From Clostridiales bacterium UBA3758 (lineage in GTDB: Bacteria > Bacillota > Clostridia > Oscillospirales > Oscillospiraceae): a stretch of 53,123 nt of DNA. The notes beneath the pieces are model-generated. The model was not told the DNA's origin. It did no database searches and worked only from the letters and a program-made list of their open reading frames with translations. Below, one piece after another: positions 44,372 to 53,093 of this stretch (position 1 is the first letter of the stretch; each line of letters opens with the position of its first letter). The position numbers and the translations under genes were made by a program. The stretch is taken from contig DFGE01000037.1 in assembly GCA_002371675.1 (NCBI GenBank), positions 33,400 through 86,522 on the forward strand. Direction: 5' to 3'.

Positions 44372-44380
44372 TGATATAAT
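44372..44380 (+). promoter_or_regulatory. Extended -10 promoter of the MarR gene
   Basis: TGATATAAT (44372-44380) is an extended -10. No good -35 is seen at 17 bases, but TTCGTA lies near 44349-44354. The start codon is about 57 bases downstream. Confidence 0.5.
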
Positions 44381-44436
44381 AATAAATTGAAGGAATAGGA
44401 AATCCGTTTTCCCTGTATGTGGAAGGATGCATCGCG

Positions 44437-44946
44437 ATGGAACTGAGCTGGATGAAAAAGCACCGGTCCCTGATCGGGAAAATGATACGTTTTGCGAACA
44501 CCTATGCCACGATGTACACGAAGGTGACGGATCTCGGCGCCGAGCTGCGGCTCAGCGCAGCGCAGATCCAGACGCTGGAATACGTGCTCGAGAACGAGGA
44601 CTGCAACATGTCCGAGCTGGCGCAAAAGCTCGGCGTACCGCGCGCGACCTTCTCGAAGAACGTCAAGGTCATCGAGGGGCTGGGGCTCGTGCGCCGCTAT
44701 AAGCGCAAGGACAACCGCAAGAACATCTACCTCTTCGCCACCGACGAGGGCAGAGAGGTGTACCGCGCCTATTCCGAGTACGCACTCCAGATCTGGTATC
44801 GCCCGCTCTTCGACATCGCCGATTCCGTGCCGCCCGCGGAGCTGCGGAAATTCGAGGCCATTCTCGACGCCTATACCAAGATCCTGATCCGCGCCGGGCA
44901 GATCGAGGACGAGGTGGAGATCTACGAGCCGGTTACCGCCGTCTGA
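44437..44946 (+). CDS. MarR-family transcriptional regulator
   Basis: A 169-residue protein with a MarR winged helix: LSAAQIQTLEYVLENEDCNM, ELAQKLGVPRATFSKNVKVI and the wing RYKRKDNRKNIYLF. The N-terminus has the amphipathic helix MKKHRSLIGKMIRFANTYAT. No cysteine like that of OhrR is present, so it may sense small phenolic or drug-like ligands. The ATG at 44437 follows AAGGATG; an in-frame GTG at 44419 is possible. It converges on the acetyltransferase operon. Confidence 0.8.
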   Translation: MELSWMKKHRSLIGKMIRFANTYATMYTKVTDLGAELRLSAAQIQTLEYVLENEDCNMSELAQKLGVPRATFSKNVKVIEGLGLVRRYKRKDNRKNIYLFATDEGREVYRAYSEYALQIWYRPLFDIADSVPPAELRKFEAILDAYTKILIRAGQIEDEVEIYEPVTAV

Positions 44947-44974
44947 GCCCTGCGGCCTTTTATGTAAAAATCAC

Positions 44975-45019
44975 GATAAAGAAAACGCATCTGTCAAAGA
45001 CAGATGCGTTTTCTTTATC
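44975..45019. terminator. Long perfect bidirectional terminator
   Basis: Perfect 21-bp arms (44975-44995 and 44999-45019) close a three-base loop AAA. The core is AACGCATCTGTC/GACAGATGCGTT, flanked by A-rich and T-rich ends. It terminates the MarR gene on one strand and the acetyltransferase gene on the other; the stop codon of the latter (45018-45020) lies in it. Confidence 0.88.
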
Positions 45020-45644
45020 AGATCTCGAGCGCCTCGATGCGGCGCTGCAGCGCCTCAGCAAAGCGGCCGATATGCAGGCCGTCGATGAAACGGTGGTTGA
45101 TCTCCAGGGAGAGCCCCAGCGTCTCGCGGCCGTTTTCCTCGACATATTTGCCCCAGGCGACGCGCGGGATGGCGTCGTTGGGGTCAAAATCCCGCTCGTT
45201 GGTGAGGGCGGTGATATCCACCCAGGGCAGACAGGAGAAGAAGATCATGTCGTCCCCCTCCTGGCTGAGGTCGATAAAGCAGCTCTGGCTCTCGCTGCGC
45301 GCCTTCGCGGCGGCGCAGAACTCCTCCAGGCTGCCCTCGCAGGGCATGGTGACGATATAGAAACCCTCCGAGCCGCCGCGCAGATCGGTGAAGCTCGGGC
45401 GACGGGACTCATAGCGGACAAGCTCCCCGTCCAGCATGCCGTAGGAAAAGGCCTCCACCTCCCCGATCGCGCGGGTGCAGAGCCAGATAAGCGCGTAATA
45501 GAAGGACAGGCCGCGCGCGTGCGTATAGCGGTGCAGCTTCGTCACATCCAGGCGGAAGCACACGGAGAAGAAGGGGTCGGAGCAGTGGGAGAAGAATTCA
45601 AAGCGCTCCCGCCGCGGCCAGGAGGCGAAATCAAGCCTTTCCAT
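45018..45644 (-). CDS. Chloramphenicol acetyltransferase-family protein (CatA-like)
   Basis: A 208-residue protein of type A CAT length. The catalytic motif reads INHRFIDGLH with His184 and Asp188, matching the H-x3-D-G motif of CAT; the preceding residue is Asn instead of His. The segments LDVTKLHRYTHARGLSFYYA and PWVDITALTNER also fit. It would transfer acetyl from acetyl-CoA to a hydroxyl; true resistance to chloramphenicol cannot be inferred. The ATG at 45644 overlaps the end of tdk by 14 bases, so they are co-translated in a nucleoside-salvage operon. Confidence 0.82.
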   Translation of the reverse strand: MERLDFASWPRRERFEFFSHCSDPFFSVCFRLDVTKLHRYTHARGLSFYYALIWLCTRAIGEVEAFSYGMLDGELVRYESRRPSFTDLRGGSEGFYIVTMPCEGSLEEFCAAAKARSESQSCFIDLSQEGDDMIFFSCLPWVDITALTNERDFDPNDAIPRVAWGKYVEENGRETLGLSLEINHRFIDGLHIGRFAEALQRRIEALEI

Positions 45645-46221
45645 GGGCGTTCTGCTCGCGGATCTTCCGCTTCCAGCACTGGTGGCACATGGCGATATAG
45701 CTGTCATTGCCGCCGAGCATGACCTGGCTGCCCTCGGTGACGACGTTCCCGTTGCCGTCGATGCGGGCGTTGACCGTGGCTTTGCGGCCGCAGGCGCAGA
45801 CGGTCTTGATCTCGGTGATGGAATCGGCCAGCTCCATGAGCCGCTGCGCGCCGGGGAAGAAATGGGTCAGGAAGTCGGTGCGCAGGCCGAAGCACAGCAC
45901 CGGCAGGTCCTCCTCATCCACCAGCGTGCGCAGCTCGTCGATTTGCGCGGGGGTGAAGAACTGCGCCTCGTCGGCGATGATGACGGTGTGCTTTCCGGCG
46001 GCGTGGTAGGCCTCGACGATGCTCTGCTCGGGCGTGATGATCTGGGCAGAGCAGCTCAGGCCGATGCGGCTGCGGATGATATCCGCGCCGTCGCGGGTGT
46101 CGATGCTGGGCTTGATGAGCCAGACGGTCATGCCCAGTTCCTCATAGTTGAACTTGGTGATCAGCGCCTGGGCGGACTTGGAGGAGCCCATCGCGCCGTA
46201 TTTGAAATACAGCTTTGCCAT
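45631..46221 (-). CDS. tdk: Thymidine kinase, type II
   Basis: A 196-residue class II TK. The P-loop is KYGAMGSSKSAQAL, with GSSKS for the usual SGKT/S, a variant I recall from clostridial TKs. The Walker B and lid are VIIADEAQFF and a flexible region, and the zinc site uses CACGRK and CHQCW. It phosphorylates thymidine in salvage. It follows udk by 10 bases and overlaps the CAT-like gene. Confidence 0.95.
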   Translation of the reverse strand: MAKLYFKYGAMGSSKSAQALITKFNYEELGMTVWLIKPSIDTRDGADIIRSRIGLSCSAQIITPEQSIVEAYHAAGKHTVIIADEAQFFTPAQIDELRTLVDEEDLPVLCFGLRTDFLTHFFPGAQRLMELADSITEIKTVCACGRKATVNARIDGNGNVVTEGSQVMLGGNDSYIAMCHQCWKRKIREQNAHGKA

Positions 46222-46231
46222 TATGCTTCCC

Positions 46232-46855
46232 TCAATTCATCTTGGCCAGGTGCGCGCGCACGCGCTCGATGACCATCTCCATGGCGACGTGGTTGTGCCC
46301 GCCCTGGGGGATGATGATGTCCGCCCGGCGCTTGGAGGGCTCCACGAACTGCTCGTGCATGGGCTTGACCGTGCGCAGATACTGGGAGATGACGCTGTCG
46401 AGCGAGCGGCCGCGGTCACGCACGTCGCGGATGATGCGGCGCAGGATGCGCTCGTCGGCGTCGGCGTCCACGAAGAGCTTGATATCCATCTCGTCGCAGA
46501 GCTCCAGATTCTCATAGATCAGGATGCCCTCGACGATGATGACGCGGGTGGGCTTGATGATCTCCACCTCGTCGGTACGGTCGTGGATGGAATAGTCATA
46601 GACCGGGCAGGCGATCTCCTCGCCCCGCTTGAGCTTGCGCAGGTCGGCGATGAGAAGATCCGTGTCGAAGGAGTTGGGGTGGTCGTAATTGAGCTTGGCG
46701 CGCTCCTCCAGAGGCATGTCATGGTGAGCCTTGTAGTAGTTGTCGTGGTGGATGACCGAGACGTCCGGCCCAAAGTGCTGGATCAGCTTGCGGGTGATGG
46801 TGGTCTTGCCGCTGCCGGTGCCGCCGGCGATTCCGATGACCAGAACAGTATGCAT
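46232..46855 (-). CDS. udk: Uridine kinase
   Basis: A 207-residue uridine/cytidine kinase with P-loop GIAGGTGSGKTTITR at residues 8-22, then HHDNYYKAHHDMPLEERAKL, YDHPNSFDTDLL and DVRDRGRSLDSVISQYL. It makes UMP and CMP in salvage. The ATG follows GAGAGGAGA. It is the third gene of the DUF2461-GT2-udk-tdk-CAT operon. Confidence 0.95.
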   Translation of the reverse strand: MHTVLVIGIAGGTGSGKTTITRKLIQHFGPDVSVIHHDNYYKAHHDMPLEERAKLNYDHPNSFDTDLLIADLRKLKRGEEIACPVYDYSIHDRTDEVEIIKPTRVIIVEGILIYENLELCDEMDIKLFVDADADERILRRIIRDVRDRGRSLDSVISQYLRTVKPMHEQFVEPSKRRADIIIPQGGHNHVAMEMVIERVRAHLAKMN

Positions 46856-46870
46856 GCTGGGATCTCCTCT

Positions 46871-47899
46871 CTATTTTCTGTGTTTGATTTTCGTAAACAG
46901 CTTGGGGAAGCGCTCCCCCGCCCAGGCCACCAGCCGGAACACGAAGGCGATCCAGCCCGGCCTCTCGCTGAGGACGACGGCGCTCAGCACCCGCACCGGC
47001 AATCCGCCCGAGGCGCCGGACATGCGCTCGCGCAGGCGCGGCTCGCGGAGCATCTCTCGGATCGCGGCGCGTTTTTCCGCTGCCGAGAGCCTGCAGTTCG
47101 ACGAATAGAGCGTCGTCAGGCAGGAGAAGACGCTCTTGGCAAACATGTAGCGAAAGTCCGCATCGTCCGGGACGGAGAATTCCCTGCAGAGCGCTTCCAT
47201 GCGCCGGTCGATCTCCACGGCGACGGCGAACTTCCTGTCATACCAGCTCTTGATCAGACTCTCGCCGGGGTGCATGCGGTAGCTGTGTCTGCACGCGGGC
47301 AGCACGGCGAGGCTCCGTACGCTCCCGAGCACATCGAAGAGGAACAGCCTGTCCTCCCCCCAGCGGTAGTCCGGGAAGCGGATCTCCTTCAGCAGCGGCG
47401 CGGCGAAGAGCTTGCCCCAGACCTGGTTGAGCAGATTGGCCTTGTAGAGCCGCGCGAGGCTGCCGCCGAGTGAAGCGCGGTCGAGCAGTTCCTCTTTTTC
47501 GCAGTATTCCCGCGCGCTCCCGTCGGGGCGCACGATACGGAAGCCGAAGATCACGAACTCCGCGCCCTTGCGCGCGGCGCTGAGCGCGTAGTCTGCGGCG
47601 TCGGGGTCCAGCAAATCGTCCGCGTCGAGGAACATCACATAGTCCGCCGTGTCTCCCAGCGCGTCGAGCGCGCGGTTGCGCGCCATGGCGGGGCCGCCGT
47701 TCGGCACGCGCATCACCGTGAGCCGCTCGTCCTCCGCGGCAAGGCGCGCGAGGATCTCCGGCGTGCGGTCGGTGCTCCCGTCGTCCACGACGATCAGGCG
47801 CAGCTCGCGGTGCGTCTGCTCAAGGACGCTGCGCACGGAGCTCTCAATATAGTCCGCGGCGTTCCAGGCCGGCATGATGACGGCAAGACGTTCAGCCAT
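46871..47899 (-). CDS. Family 2 glycosyltransferase
   Basis: A 342-residue GT2 enzyme. It starts MAERLAVIMPAWNAADYIES and carries VDDGSTDRTPEIL near residue 38 and the DxD loop MFLDADDLLDPDAADYAL. The C-terminal 100 residues are helical and variable. It overlaps the DUF2461 gene by eight bases and precedes udk by 15 bases, an unexpected partner for nucleoside salvage. Acceptor unknown. Confidence 0.88.
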   Translation of the reverse strand: MAERLAVIMPAWNAADYIESSVRSVLEQTHRELRLIVVDDGSTDRTPEILARLAAEDERLTVMRVPNGGPAMARNRALDALGDTADYVMFLDADDLLDPDAADYALSAARKGAEFVIFGFRIVRPDGSAREYCEKEELLDRASLGGSLARLYKANLLNQVWGKLFAAPLLKEIRFPDYRWGEDRLFLFDVLGSVRSLAVLPACRHSYRMHPGESLIKSWYDRKFAVAVEIDRRMEALCREFSVPDDADFRYMFAKSVFSCLTTLYSSNCRLSAAEKRAAIREMLREPRLRERMSGASGGLPVRVLSAVVLSERPGWIAFVFRLVAWAGERFPKLFTKIKHRK

Positions 47900-48593
47900 G
47901 GCTTCTCTCGCTTTCTGCGGTCAGCCCCGCCTCTCCTGCGGCGCGGTGCACCGAGAGCAGGTATTCGTACATCGGCATGAGCTCGCTGAAGGCCTCCGCC
48001 AGGATGAGCGGCAGCCTCTCCGAGAGCGCGTCGCCCCCGAAATCAAAGCTCGCGTTTGCGCCGACGCGGCGGCGCTCATACCAGGAGCGCACGGGTTCGG
48101 GGTAGTTTCCCTTCGGCCGCGCGTAGGTCGGCCCTTCGACGCGAAATTGCTTCATCGCGGCGACGCCCTCCGCCAGGCGCGCAAAGCGCGCGGGCTCCGC
48201 GTCGATGCTGCGGCGGAAGAGCTCCATCTCCGAGGGCGTCACGTCGAAAAAGCCCAGGCCGTAACCAAACGAGCGGGGATCGATCTCGAACCAGAAGCAG
48301 GGGCCGCTGTTGTAATCCGCGCCGTCCTTGACGGTGAACCAGAGGTGGTCCTTGTAGGGGCCGCGCCCGAAAAGCCGCCGCGCGTCGCGGTAGATGCGCG
48401 AGACGTGGCAGTACCAGGTGATATCGGGGAAACGCTGCTGCAGCAGCGTCGTCGTCTCCTTCGCAAGCTCCTTGAAGGGCGTGTTCAGGCAGCGTTCAAA
48501 CTGTTCTTTGTGCGCCAGAAACCAGGGGCGCTCGTTATTGAAGCTGAGCTCCCAGAGAAATTCGCTGGTCTCCGGGGTAAAACCGTTAAACAT
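47892..48593 (-). CDS. DUF2461-family protein
   Basis: A 233-residue soluble protein with the DUF2461 pattern: FLWELSFNNERPWFLAHKEQ, SRIYRDARRLFGRGPYKDHL, and the FWFEIDPRSFGYGLGFFDV region. Its function is unknown. The ATG at 48593 follows AAGGAG; an upstream in-frame ATG at 48614 includes that signal. It is the first gene of the five-gene operon. Confidence 0.82.
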   Translation of the reverse strand: MFNGFTPETSEFLWELSFNNERPWFLAHKEQFERCLNTPFKELAKETTTLLQQRFPDITWYCHVSRIYRDARRLFGRGPYKDHLWFTVKDGADYNSGPCFWFEIDPRSFGYGLGFFDVTPSEMELFRRSIDAEPARFARLAEGVAAMKQFRVEGPTYARPKGNYPEPVRSWYERRRVGANASFDFGGDALSERLPLILAEAFSELMPMYEYLLSVHRAAGEAGLTAESERSHG

Positions 48594-48623
48594 ATCCTGC
48601 GGACTCCTTTTCAATCTCTTGAC

Positions 48624-48652
48624 ATTATACCCGACGCAGAGAGATTTCGCAA
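48624..48652 (-). promoter_or_regulatory. Promoter of the DUF2461-GT2-udk-tdk-CAT operon
   Basis: On the reverse strand TTGCGA (48652-48647) and a perfect TATAAT (48629-48624) are 17 bases apart. Confidence 0.65.
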
Positions 48653-48663
48653 GAGGGCGAGAC

Positions 48664-48692
48664 TGTACAAAGGAAAAAGCCTATGCTATAAT
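48664..48692 (+). promoter_or_regulatory. trkA promoter
   Basis: TGTACA (48664-48669) and TATAAT (48687-48692), preceded by TGC as an extended -10, are 17 bases apart. The start codon of trkA is about 70 bases downstream. Confidence 0.65.
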
Positions 48693-48763
48693 CAGAAAAG
48701 ATTCACATGGAATCCTTCTTTCAAGTATTCTTCAATATTGCAGGCAGAACAGGGGCTGAGGCT

Positions 48764-50131
48764 ATGAAAATCATCATTGCCGGGGCGGGAAAAATCGGCC
48801 GCTCCGTGGCGGAAATCCTCGCGGAGGAGGGGCACGACATCACGGTCGTCGACCGGAGCCCGGATATCATATCCAGCATTTCCAACGCGCTGGACGCCAT
48901 CTGCGTCGAGGGCAGCGCCACCAATTCCGAGACCCTGCGCGAGGCCGGCGCCGAGCAGGCGGATCTGCTGCTCGCAACGACGGAGGAGGACGAGGTCAAC
49001 ATGGTCTGCGGTATTTCGGCGCGGCACCTCGGCACCCGCCATGTCATTGCCCGCGTGCGCGATCCGGAATACCTGAGCCAGACGGAGTTTCTGCGCGAGG
49101 CGCTGGGGCTGAGCATGATCGTCAACCCTGAATACGAGTGCGCCAAGGAGATCTCGCGCATTCTGCGCTTCCCCAGCGCCGCGCGGGTCGACGCCTTCTC
49201 CAACGGCAGCGTTGAGATCGTGGAGCACCGCGTGCCGCAGGGCAGCCGGCTCGACGGCATGGCGCTGCGCGAGCTGCCGCAGGCGGTCGGCGCGAAGGTA
49301 CTGATCAGCCTCGTCGAGCGTGGGAAGGAGGCCATGATCCCCAACGGCTCCACGGTGCTGCGCGCGGGCGACCGCCTGAGCATCACCGGCACGCCGCGGG
49401 AACTGCGCCGCTTCTTCGTCTCCACGAAGGAATACAAGCGCGCCGTGCGCAAGGTCATGGTCATCGGCGGCGGGCGCATCGCCGTCTATCTCAGCAGGCT
49501 GCTGCTGGAGTCCGGCATGGAGGTCACCGTCGTCGAGCGTGACCGCGAGCGCTGCGACCTGCTCTGCGATCTGCTGCCCGAGGCCCACATCGTCTGCGGC
49601 GACGCCACGCGCAGCGACGTGCTGCTCGAGGACGGCCTCTCCTCGGCCGACGCCTTTGTGGCGCTCACCGGAGAGGACGGCGACAACATCATCACCTCCA
49701 TGTACGCGCGCAGCTGCGGCGTCGGCAAAATCGTCGCCAAGGTCAACCGCGAGCACTTCTCCGAGATCCTGGAGAGCTCCGGGCTCGACAGCATCGTCAA
49801 CACCATGCAGATCGTCTCTATCCAGCTGGCGCGCTATGTCCGCGCGCTGAAGGCCTCCGAGGGCAGCAGCAGCGTGGAGACGCTCTACCGCCTGGCGGAC
49901 GGGCAGATCGAGGTGCTGGAATTCGCGGTCCGTGACGATGCCGCCTGCGCCGGCGTCCCGCTCAAGGAGCTCCGCCTCAAGCCCAACACACTGATCGCCG
50001 CCGTCATCCGCGGCAACAAAAACATCGTCCCGGGCGGCGACACGTGCATCCTCCCGGGCGACCACGCCGTCGTCGTGGCGAAGACCGGCGCGCTGCATGA
50101 GCTGGACGGGATCATGGAGGGCAAGGGATGA
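48764..50131 (+). CDS. trkA: Trk system potassium uptake regulator TrkA
   Basis: A 455-residue cytoplasmic protein with two RCK units. The first NAD-binding Rossmann motif is IIAGAGKIGRSVAEIL near residue 4; the second is VMVIGGGRIAVYLSRLL near 235. Each is followed by a TrkA-C domain. It gates TrkH in response to nucleotides. The ATG at 48764 is chosen since it begins the Rossmann strand; the longer start at 48707 adds a non-conserved leader. It overlaps trkH by four bases. Confidence 0.95.
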   Translation: MKIIIAGAGKIGRSVAEILAEEGHDITVVDRSPDIISSISNALDAICVEGSATNSETLREAGAEQADLLLATTEEDEVNMVCGISARHLGTRHVIARVRDPEYLSQTEFLREALGLSMIVNPEYECAKEISRILRFPSAARVDAFSNGSVEIVEHRVPQGSRLDGMALRELPQAVGAKVLISLVERGKEAMIPNGSTVLRAGDRLSITGTPRELRRFFVSTKEYKRAVRKVMVIGGGRIAVYLSRLLLESGMEVTVVERDRERCDLLCDLLPEAHIVCGDATRSDVLLEDGLSSADAFVALTGEDGDNIITSMYARSCGVGKIVAKVNREHFSEILESSGLDSIVNTMQIVSIQLARYVRALKASEGSSSVETLYRLADGQIEVLEFAVRDDAACAGVPLKELRLKPNTLIAAVIRGNKNIVPGGDTCILPGDHAVVVAKTGALHELDGIMEGKG

Positions 50132-51564
50132 ATTACCGCATGATCTGCCGCGTCCTGGCCTGGATCCTGCTGATCTACGCGGGGCTGATGCTCCTGCCGC
50201 TGATCGCCGGGCTCTGCTACGGGGAAAAGGGGCTGAATTTCCTGTATACCATCGGCCTCAGCGCCGCGCTCGGCGGCCTGCTGCTGATCCCGAAACCGCG
50301 GACGACCGGCCTCGTGGCGCGCGACGGCTTCGTGATCGTGGGTCTGGGCTGGATCCTCATCTCCCTGCTCGGCGCGCTGCCCTTCTATTTCAGCGGCAGC
50401 ATCCCCAGCTATATCGACGCGCTGTTTGAGACGGCCTCCGGCCTCTCCACCACCGGCGCGACCATCCTGACCGATTTCGAGGGCATGCCCCGGGGCGACA
50501 TGTTCTGGCGCCTCTTCACCCATTTCATCGGCGGCATGGGCGTGCTGGTCTTTCTGATGGCGGTGCTCCCCATGAGCGGCGACCACTCCATGCACATCAT
50601 GCGCGCCGAGATCCCCGGCCCCACGGTGGGCAAGCTCGTCCCCCGCGCCAGAGCCACCGCCCGCACGCTCTACCTCATCTACATCGCGCTCACCCTGCTC
50701 GAGGCCATCTTCCTGCTGCTCGGCGGCATGAGCTTCTATGACGCGCTGCTGCACGCCTTCGCAACCGCGGGCACCGGCGGCTTTTCCACCAACCCCGCGA
50801 GCATCGGCGGCTTCCACAGCCGGTACATCGAGACGGTCTGCGCCGTGTTCATGCTGCTCTTCGGCGTCAACTTCAACCTCTACTTTCTGCTCCTCATCGG
50901 CCGCTGGAAGGACGCACTCAAGAACGAGGAGCTGCATTGGTATTTTGGCATCATACTCGGCGCCGCGGCACTGCTCACGCTCGGCAACCACAGCCTCTAC
51001 GGCTGGCGGGAGGGGCTGCACCAGTCCTTCTTCAACGTCGCCACCCTCATCAGCACCACAGGCTTTGGCACCGTGGACTTCACGACCTGGCCGGAGTACT
51101 GCAAATGGATCCTCATTCTGCTGATGTTCTGCGGCGGCTGCGCCGGCAGCACCGGCGGCGGCATCAAGCTCTCGCGCCTGCTGATCCTCGGCAAGGCCGT
51201 CGGCGCGGAGATCAAGCAGATGATCCGCCCGCGCAGCGTTGTGCGCGTCCAGCTCGACGGCAAGCGCGTCGAAGAGGGCACCGTGCGCGCCGCGGAGATG
51301 TTCTTCGCCTTCTACATGGCGCTGCTGCTGCTCTTTTCCCTGCTGGTGAGCTTCGACGGCGTGGATCTCGCCACGAGCTTCACCGCCGCGCTCTCCTGCC
51401 TGTCCAATATCGGCCCCGGCATGACGGAGATCATCGGGCCGGCGGGCGGCTTCGCCTTCTTCTCCGCGCGCACCAAGCTCCTGCTCACCCTCGCCATGCT
51501 GCTCGGCAGGCTGGAGATCTACCCCATCGCAGTGCTGCTCATCCCCCGCACCTGGAAGCGCTGA
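50128..51564 (+). CDS. trkH: Trk system potassium uptake channel TrkH
   Basis: A 478-residue membrane protein with four pore repeats. Selectivity-filter segments include TASGLSTTGATI, TAGTGGFST, ISTTGFGTVDF and LSNIGPGM. It forms the potassium channel gated by TrkA. Full length. It overlaps trkA (ATGA), so the two are translated together. Confidence 0.96.
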   Translation: MNYRMICRVLAWILLIYAGLMLLPLIAGLCYGEKGLNFLYTIGLSAALGGLLLIPKPRTTGLVARDGFVIVGLGWILISLLGALPFYFSGSIPSYIDALFETASGLSTTGATILTDFEGMPRGDMFWRLFTHFIGGMGVLVFLMAVLPMSGDHSMHIMRAEIPGPTVGKLVPRARATARTLYLIYIALTLLEAIFLLLGGMSFYDALLHAFATAGTGGFSTNPASIGGFHSRYIETVCAVFMLLFGVNFNLYFLLLIGRWKDALKNEELHWYFGIILGAAALLTLGNHSLYGWREGLHQSFFNVATLISTTGFGTVDFTTWPEYCKWILILLMFCGGCAGSTGGGIKLSRLLILGKAVGAEIKQMIRPRSVVRVQLDGKRVEEGTVRAAEMFFAFYMALLLLFSLLVSFDGVDLATSFTAALSCLSNIGPGMTEIIGPAGGFAFFSARTKLLLTLAMLLGRLEIYPIAVLLIPRTWKR

Positions 51565-51603
51565 GCGAAGAGTGCGCAATACATCTCAGAGAGATAACAA
51601 TAA

Positions 51604-51638
51604 CACAGGCGTGACCGTACCGGTCACGCCTGTGCTTT
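51604..51638 (+). terminator. Terminator after trkH
   Basis: A perfect 14-bp stem CACAGGCGTGACCG/CGGTCACGCCTGTG with a TAC loop, followed by CTTTTCG. Confidence 0.88.
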
Positions 51639-51678
51639 TCGTTTGTTTGAGATCACGGACGGCAAAAATTTCTGCCCA

Positions 51679-52431
51679 TCATGCCTGCGGACTCTCTTCC
51701 CGCTCGGCAGGACTGTTGCATGCCGGCGTCGGGACGCGCCTGGCCAGATAGATGCAGTACGCGACAGTCATCACGATGGTGACGATGTGCGCGGCCCAGT
51801 TCAGCACCGGGGAGGCGTCGCTTCTCGCGAACAGTGAAAACACGTCGGTCAGGCTGTGAGCCAGCACGGCGGGGAGAAGGCTGCCGCTCTTGTAAAAGGC
51901 CATCGTGACAACAAAGCCGAAGGCCACGGCGAAAACCATCTGCAGGAGCGTCTCCGCGAGCTCATGGCCGGTAAAGAGATTCACGATATGCCCCAGGCCG
52001 AAGGTGACTGCGGAGACGATCACGGCCGTTTTCACGTCGCCGTCCTTCAGCATGGCCTTGAACAGGAAGCCCCTGAAGATCAGCTCCTCAGCAACGCCGA
52101 CAAGCGCCATGGACACGGCGGCGAAAAGCAGTCCGGGCAGGGGGTATTTTGCCGCGACGCCGCCCCAGAGGTTAAGACTGGCGATGACCCACAGTGGGAA
52201 GAACCACAGCATGCTCTTGCTGTTTTTGGCCCAACCGGACAGCCCGTATTTCTCCGTCAGCCCGTTTTTCCATACGAACAGGAGCATCAGTGCGCAGATC
52301 ACGATCAGTCCGATCATCATGTAGGGGCTGTCATCCCCGAGATTGCGCAGATTGCCCATGAGGACCGTGTAGAGAACGATCCAGAAGATCGCAAACAGGA
52401 TCTCGCTTTTCTGATACAGTTTTTTCATCAT
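51679..52431 (-). CDS. CPBP-family intramembrane glutamic protease
   Basis: A 250-residue protein with about seven or eight membrane helices and the CPBP/Abi motifs: Glu-Glu in GVAEELIFRGFLFKA, then FGLGHIVN and LAHSLTD. Members act as intramembrane peptidases, often in bacteriocin immunity or cell-wall stress; the substrate is unknown. The ATG overlaps the stop of the TetR gene, so it is probably the target and partner of the regulator. Ends in a Pro/Glu-rich tail. Confidence 0.85.
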   Translation of the reverse strand: MMKKLYQKSEILFAIFWIVLYTVLMGNLRNLGDDSPYMMIGLIVICALMLLFVWKNGLTEKYGLSGWAKNSKSMLWFFPLWVIASLNLWGGVAAKYPLPGLLFAAVSMALVGVAEELIFRGFLFKAMLKDGDVKTAVIVSAVTFGLGHIVNLFTGHELAETLLQMVFAVAFGFVVTMAFYKSGSLLPAVLAHSLTDVFSLFARSDASPVLNWAAHIVTIVMTVAYCIYLARRVPTPACNSPAEREESPQA

Positions 52432-52973
52432 GCTTCTTTCCTCTCCAATCCCTCCGCGATCGTGATCAGCGTGTTTCGGATCGCGTCTTCGTCATAATGC
52501 ATCCCGTTGTTTGCTATGAGGCTGGCATAGCCGTGTACGAGCGCCGCCAGCGGCTCAAAAAACGCGGCCGCCGCCTCCGGCGGCAAGCTCTCCTCCGCGC
52601 TGACAGCGGAGAGCAGGCCGGCCGTTTCCGGGGCGCGGATGAGGTCCTCCAGGCTCAGGCCGGAGAAGCGCCCGGACTGAAAGAGAAAGCGAAACAGCTG
52701 CGCTTCCTCCTCCGCGAAGCGGATGTAGCGAATCCCGATCCCCAGAAGATCCTCCGCCTCCAGAATGTAGGCGCTGTGGAAAGCGTCCGCTCTCTGATAG
52801 GCCAGCTCCTTCAGCGCATCCATGCTCGGGAACTGATAGAGGATTGGCTGTGTGGAGCAGCCGAGAAGGGACGCGAGATTTCTCGCTGTCAGCGCCTCGT
52901 GGCCGCGTTCCCGGATCAGCCGGAAGGCGCCCTCCAGGATGGCTTCCTTCGTTATGCTTGCGCTCCTCGGCAC
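52428..52973 (-). CDS. TetR-family repressor
   Basis: A 181-residue protein with an N-terminal TetR helix-turn-helix (EAILEGAFRLIRERGHEALT, ARNLASLLGCSTQPILYQFP) and a ligand-binding C-terminal domain. The GTG at 52973 is favoured because GAGGTGA lies five bases upstream; the GTG at 52982 overlaps that signal. It is translated with the CPBP protease. A palindromic operator covers its -10 region, so it is probably autoregulated. The ligand is unknown. Confidence 0.82.
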   Translation of the reverse strand: MPRSASITKEAILEGAFRLIRERGHEALTARNLASLLGCSTQPILYQFPSMDALKELAYQRADAFHSAYILEAEDLLGIGIRYIRFAEEEAQLFRFLFQSGRFSGLSLEDLIRAPETAGLLSAVSAEESLPPEAAAAFFEPLAALVHGYASLIANNGMHYDEDAIRNTLITIAEGLERKEA

Positions 52974-52987
52974 GGAACTCACCTCGC

Positions 52988-53034
52988 AATATTATAACGT
53001 CTGTTATTATATTTCGCCTGCGGCGTTTTGTCAA
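52988..53034 (-). promoter_or_regulatory. TetR-CPBP promoter with overlapping palindromic operator
   Basis: On the reverse strand a consensus TTGACA (53034-53029) and TATAAT (53011-53006) are 17 bases apart. An inverted repeat AATATTATAAC (52988-52998) with GTTATTATATT (53003-53013), nine of eleven bases matching, covers the -10 and the start point, as expected for a TetR operator. Confidence 0.75.
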
Positions 53035-53065
53035 GAGCGGCGGCCGCGGATACGCAGCATGCCTG

Positions 53066-53093
53066 TAGGGGCCGCAGCCCCCGGCTGCGGCCC
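53066..53093. repeat. REP-like GC palindrome at the window end
   Basis: GGGCCGCAGCC (53069-53079) and GGCTGCGGCCC (53083-53093) form a perfect 11-bp stem. It is preceded by TGTAGG, the reverse of the CCTACG that follows two of the units at 24871-25164. It belongs to the same intergenic repeat type. Confidence 0.55.

Noticed and set aside
45018..45644. Acquired chloramphenicol resistance gene
   Set aside because: The gene is embedded in a housekeeping salvage operon with the same base composition as its neighbours and has a variant motif; no mobile-element signs are near.
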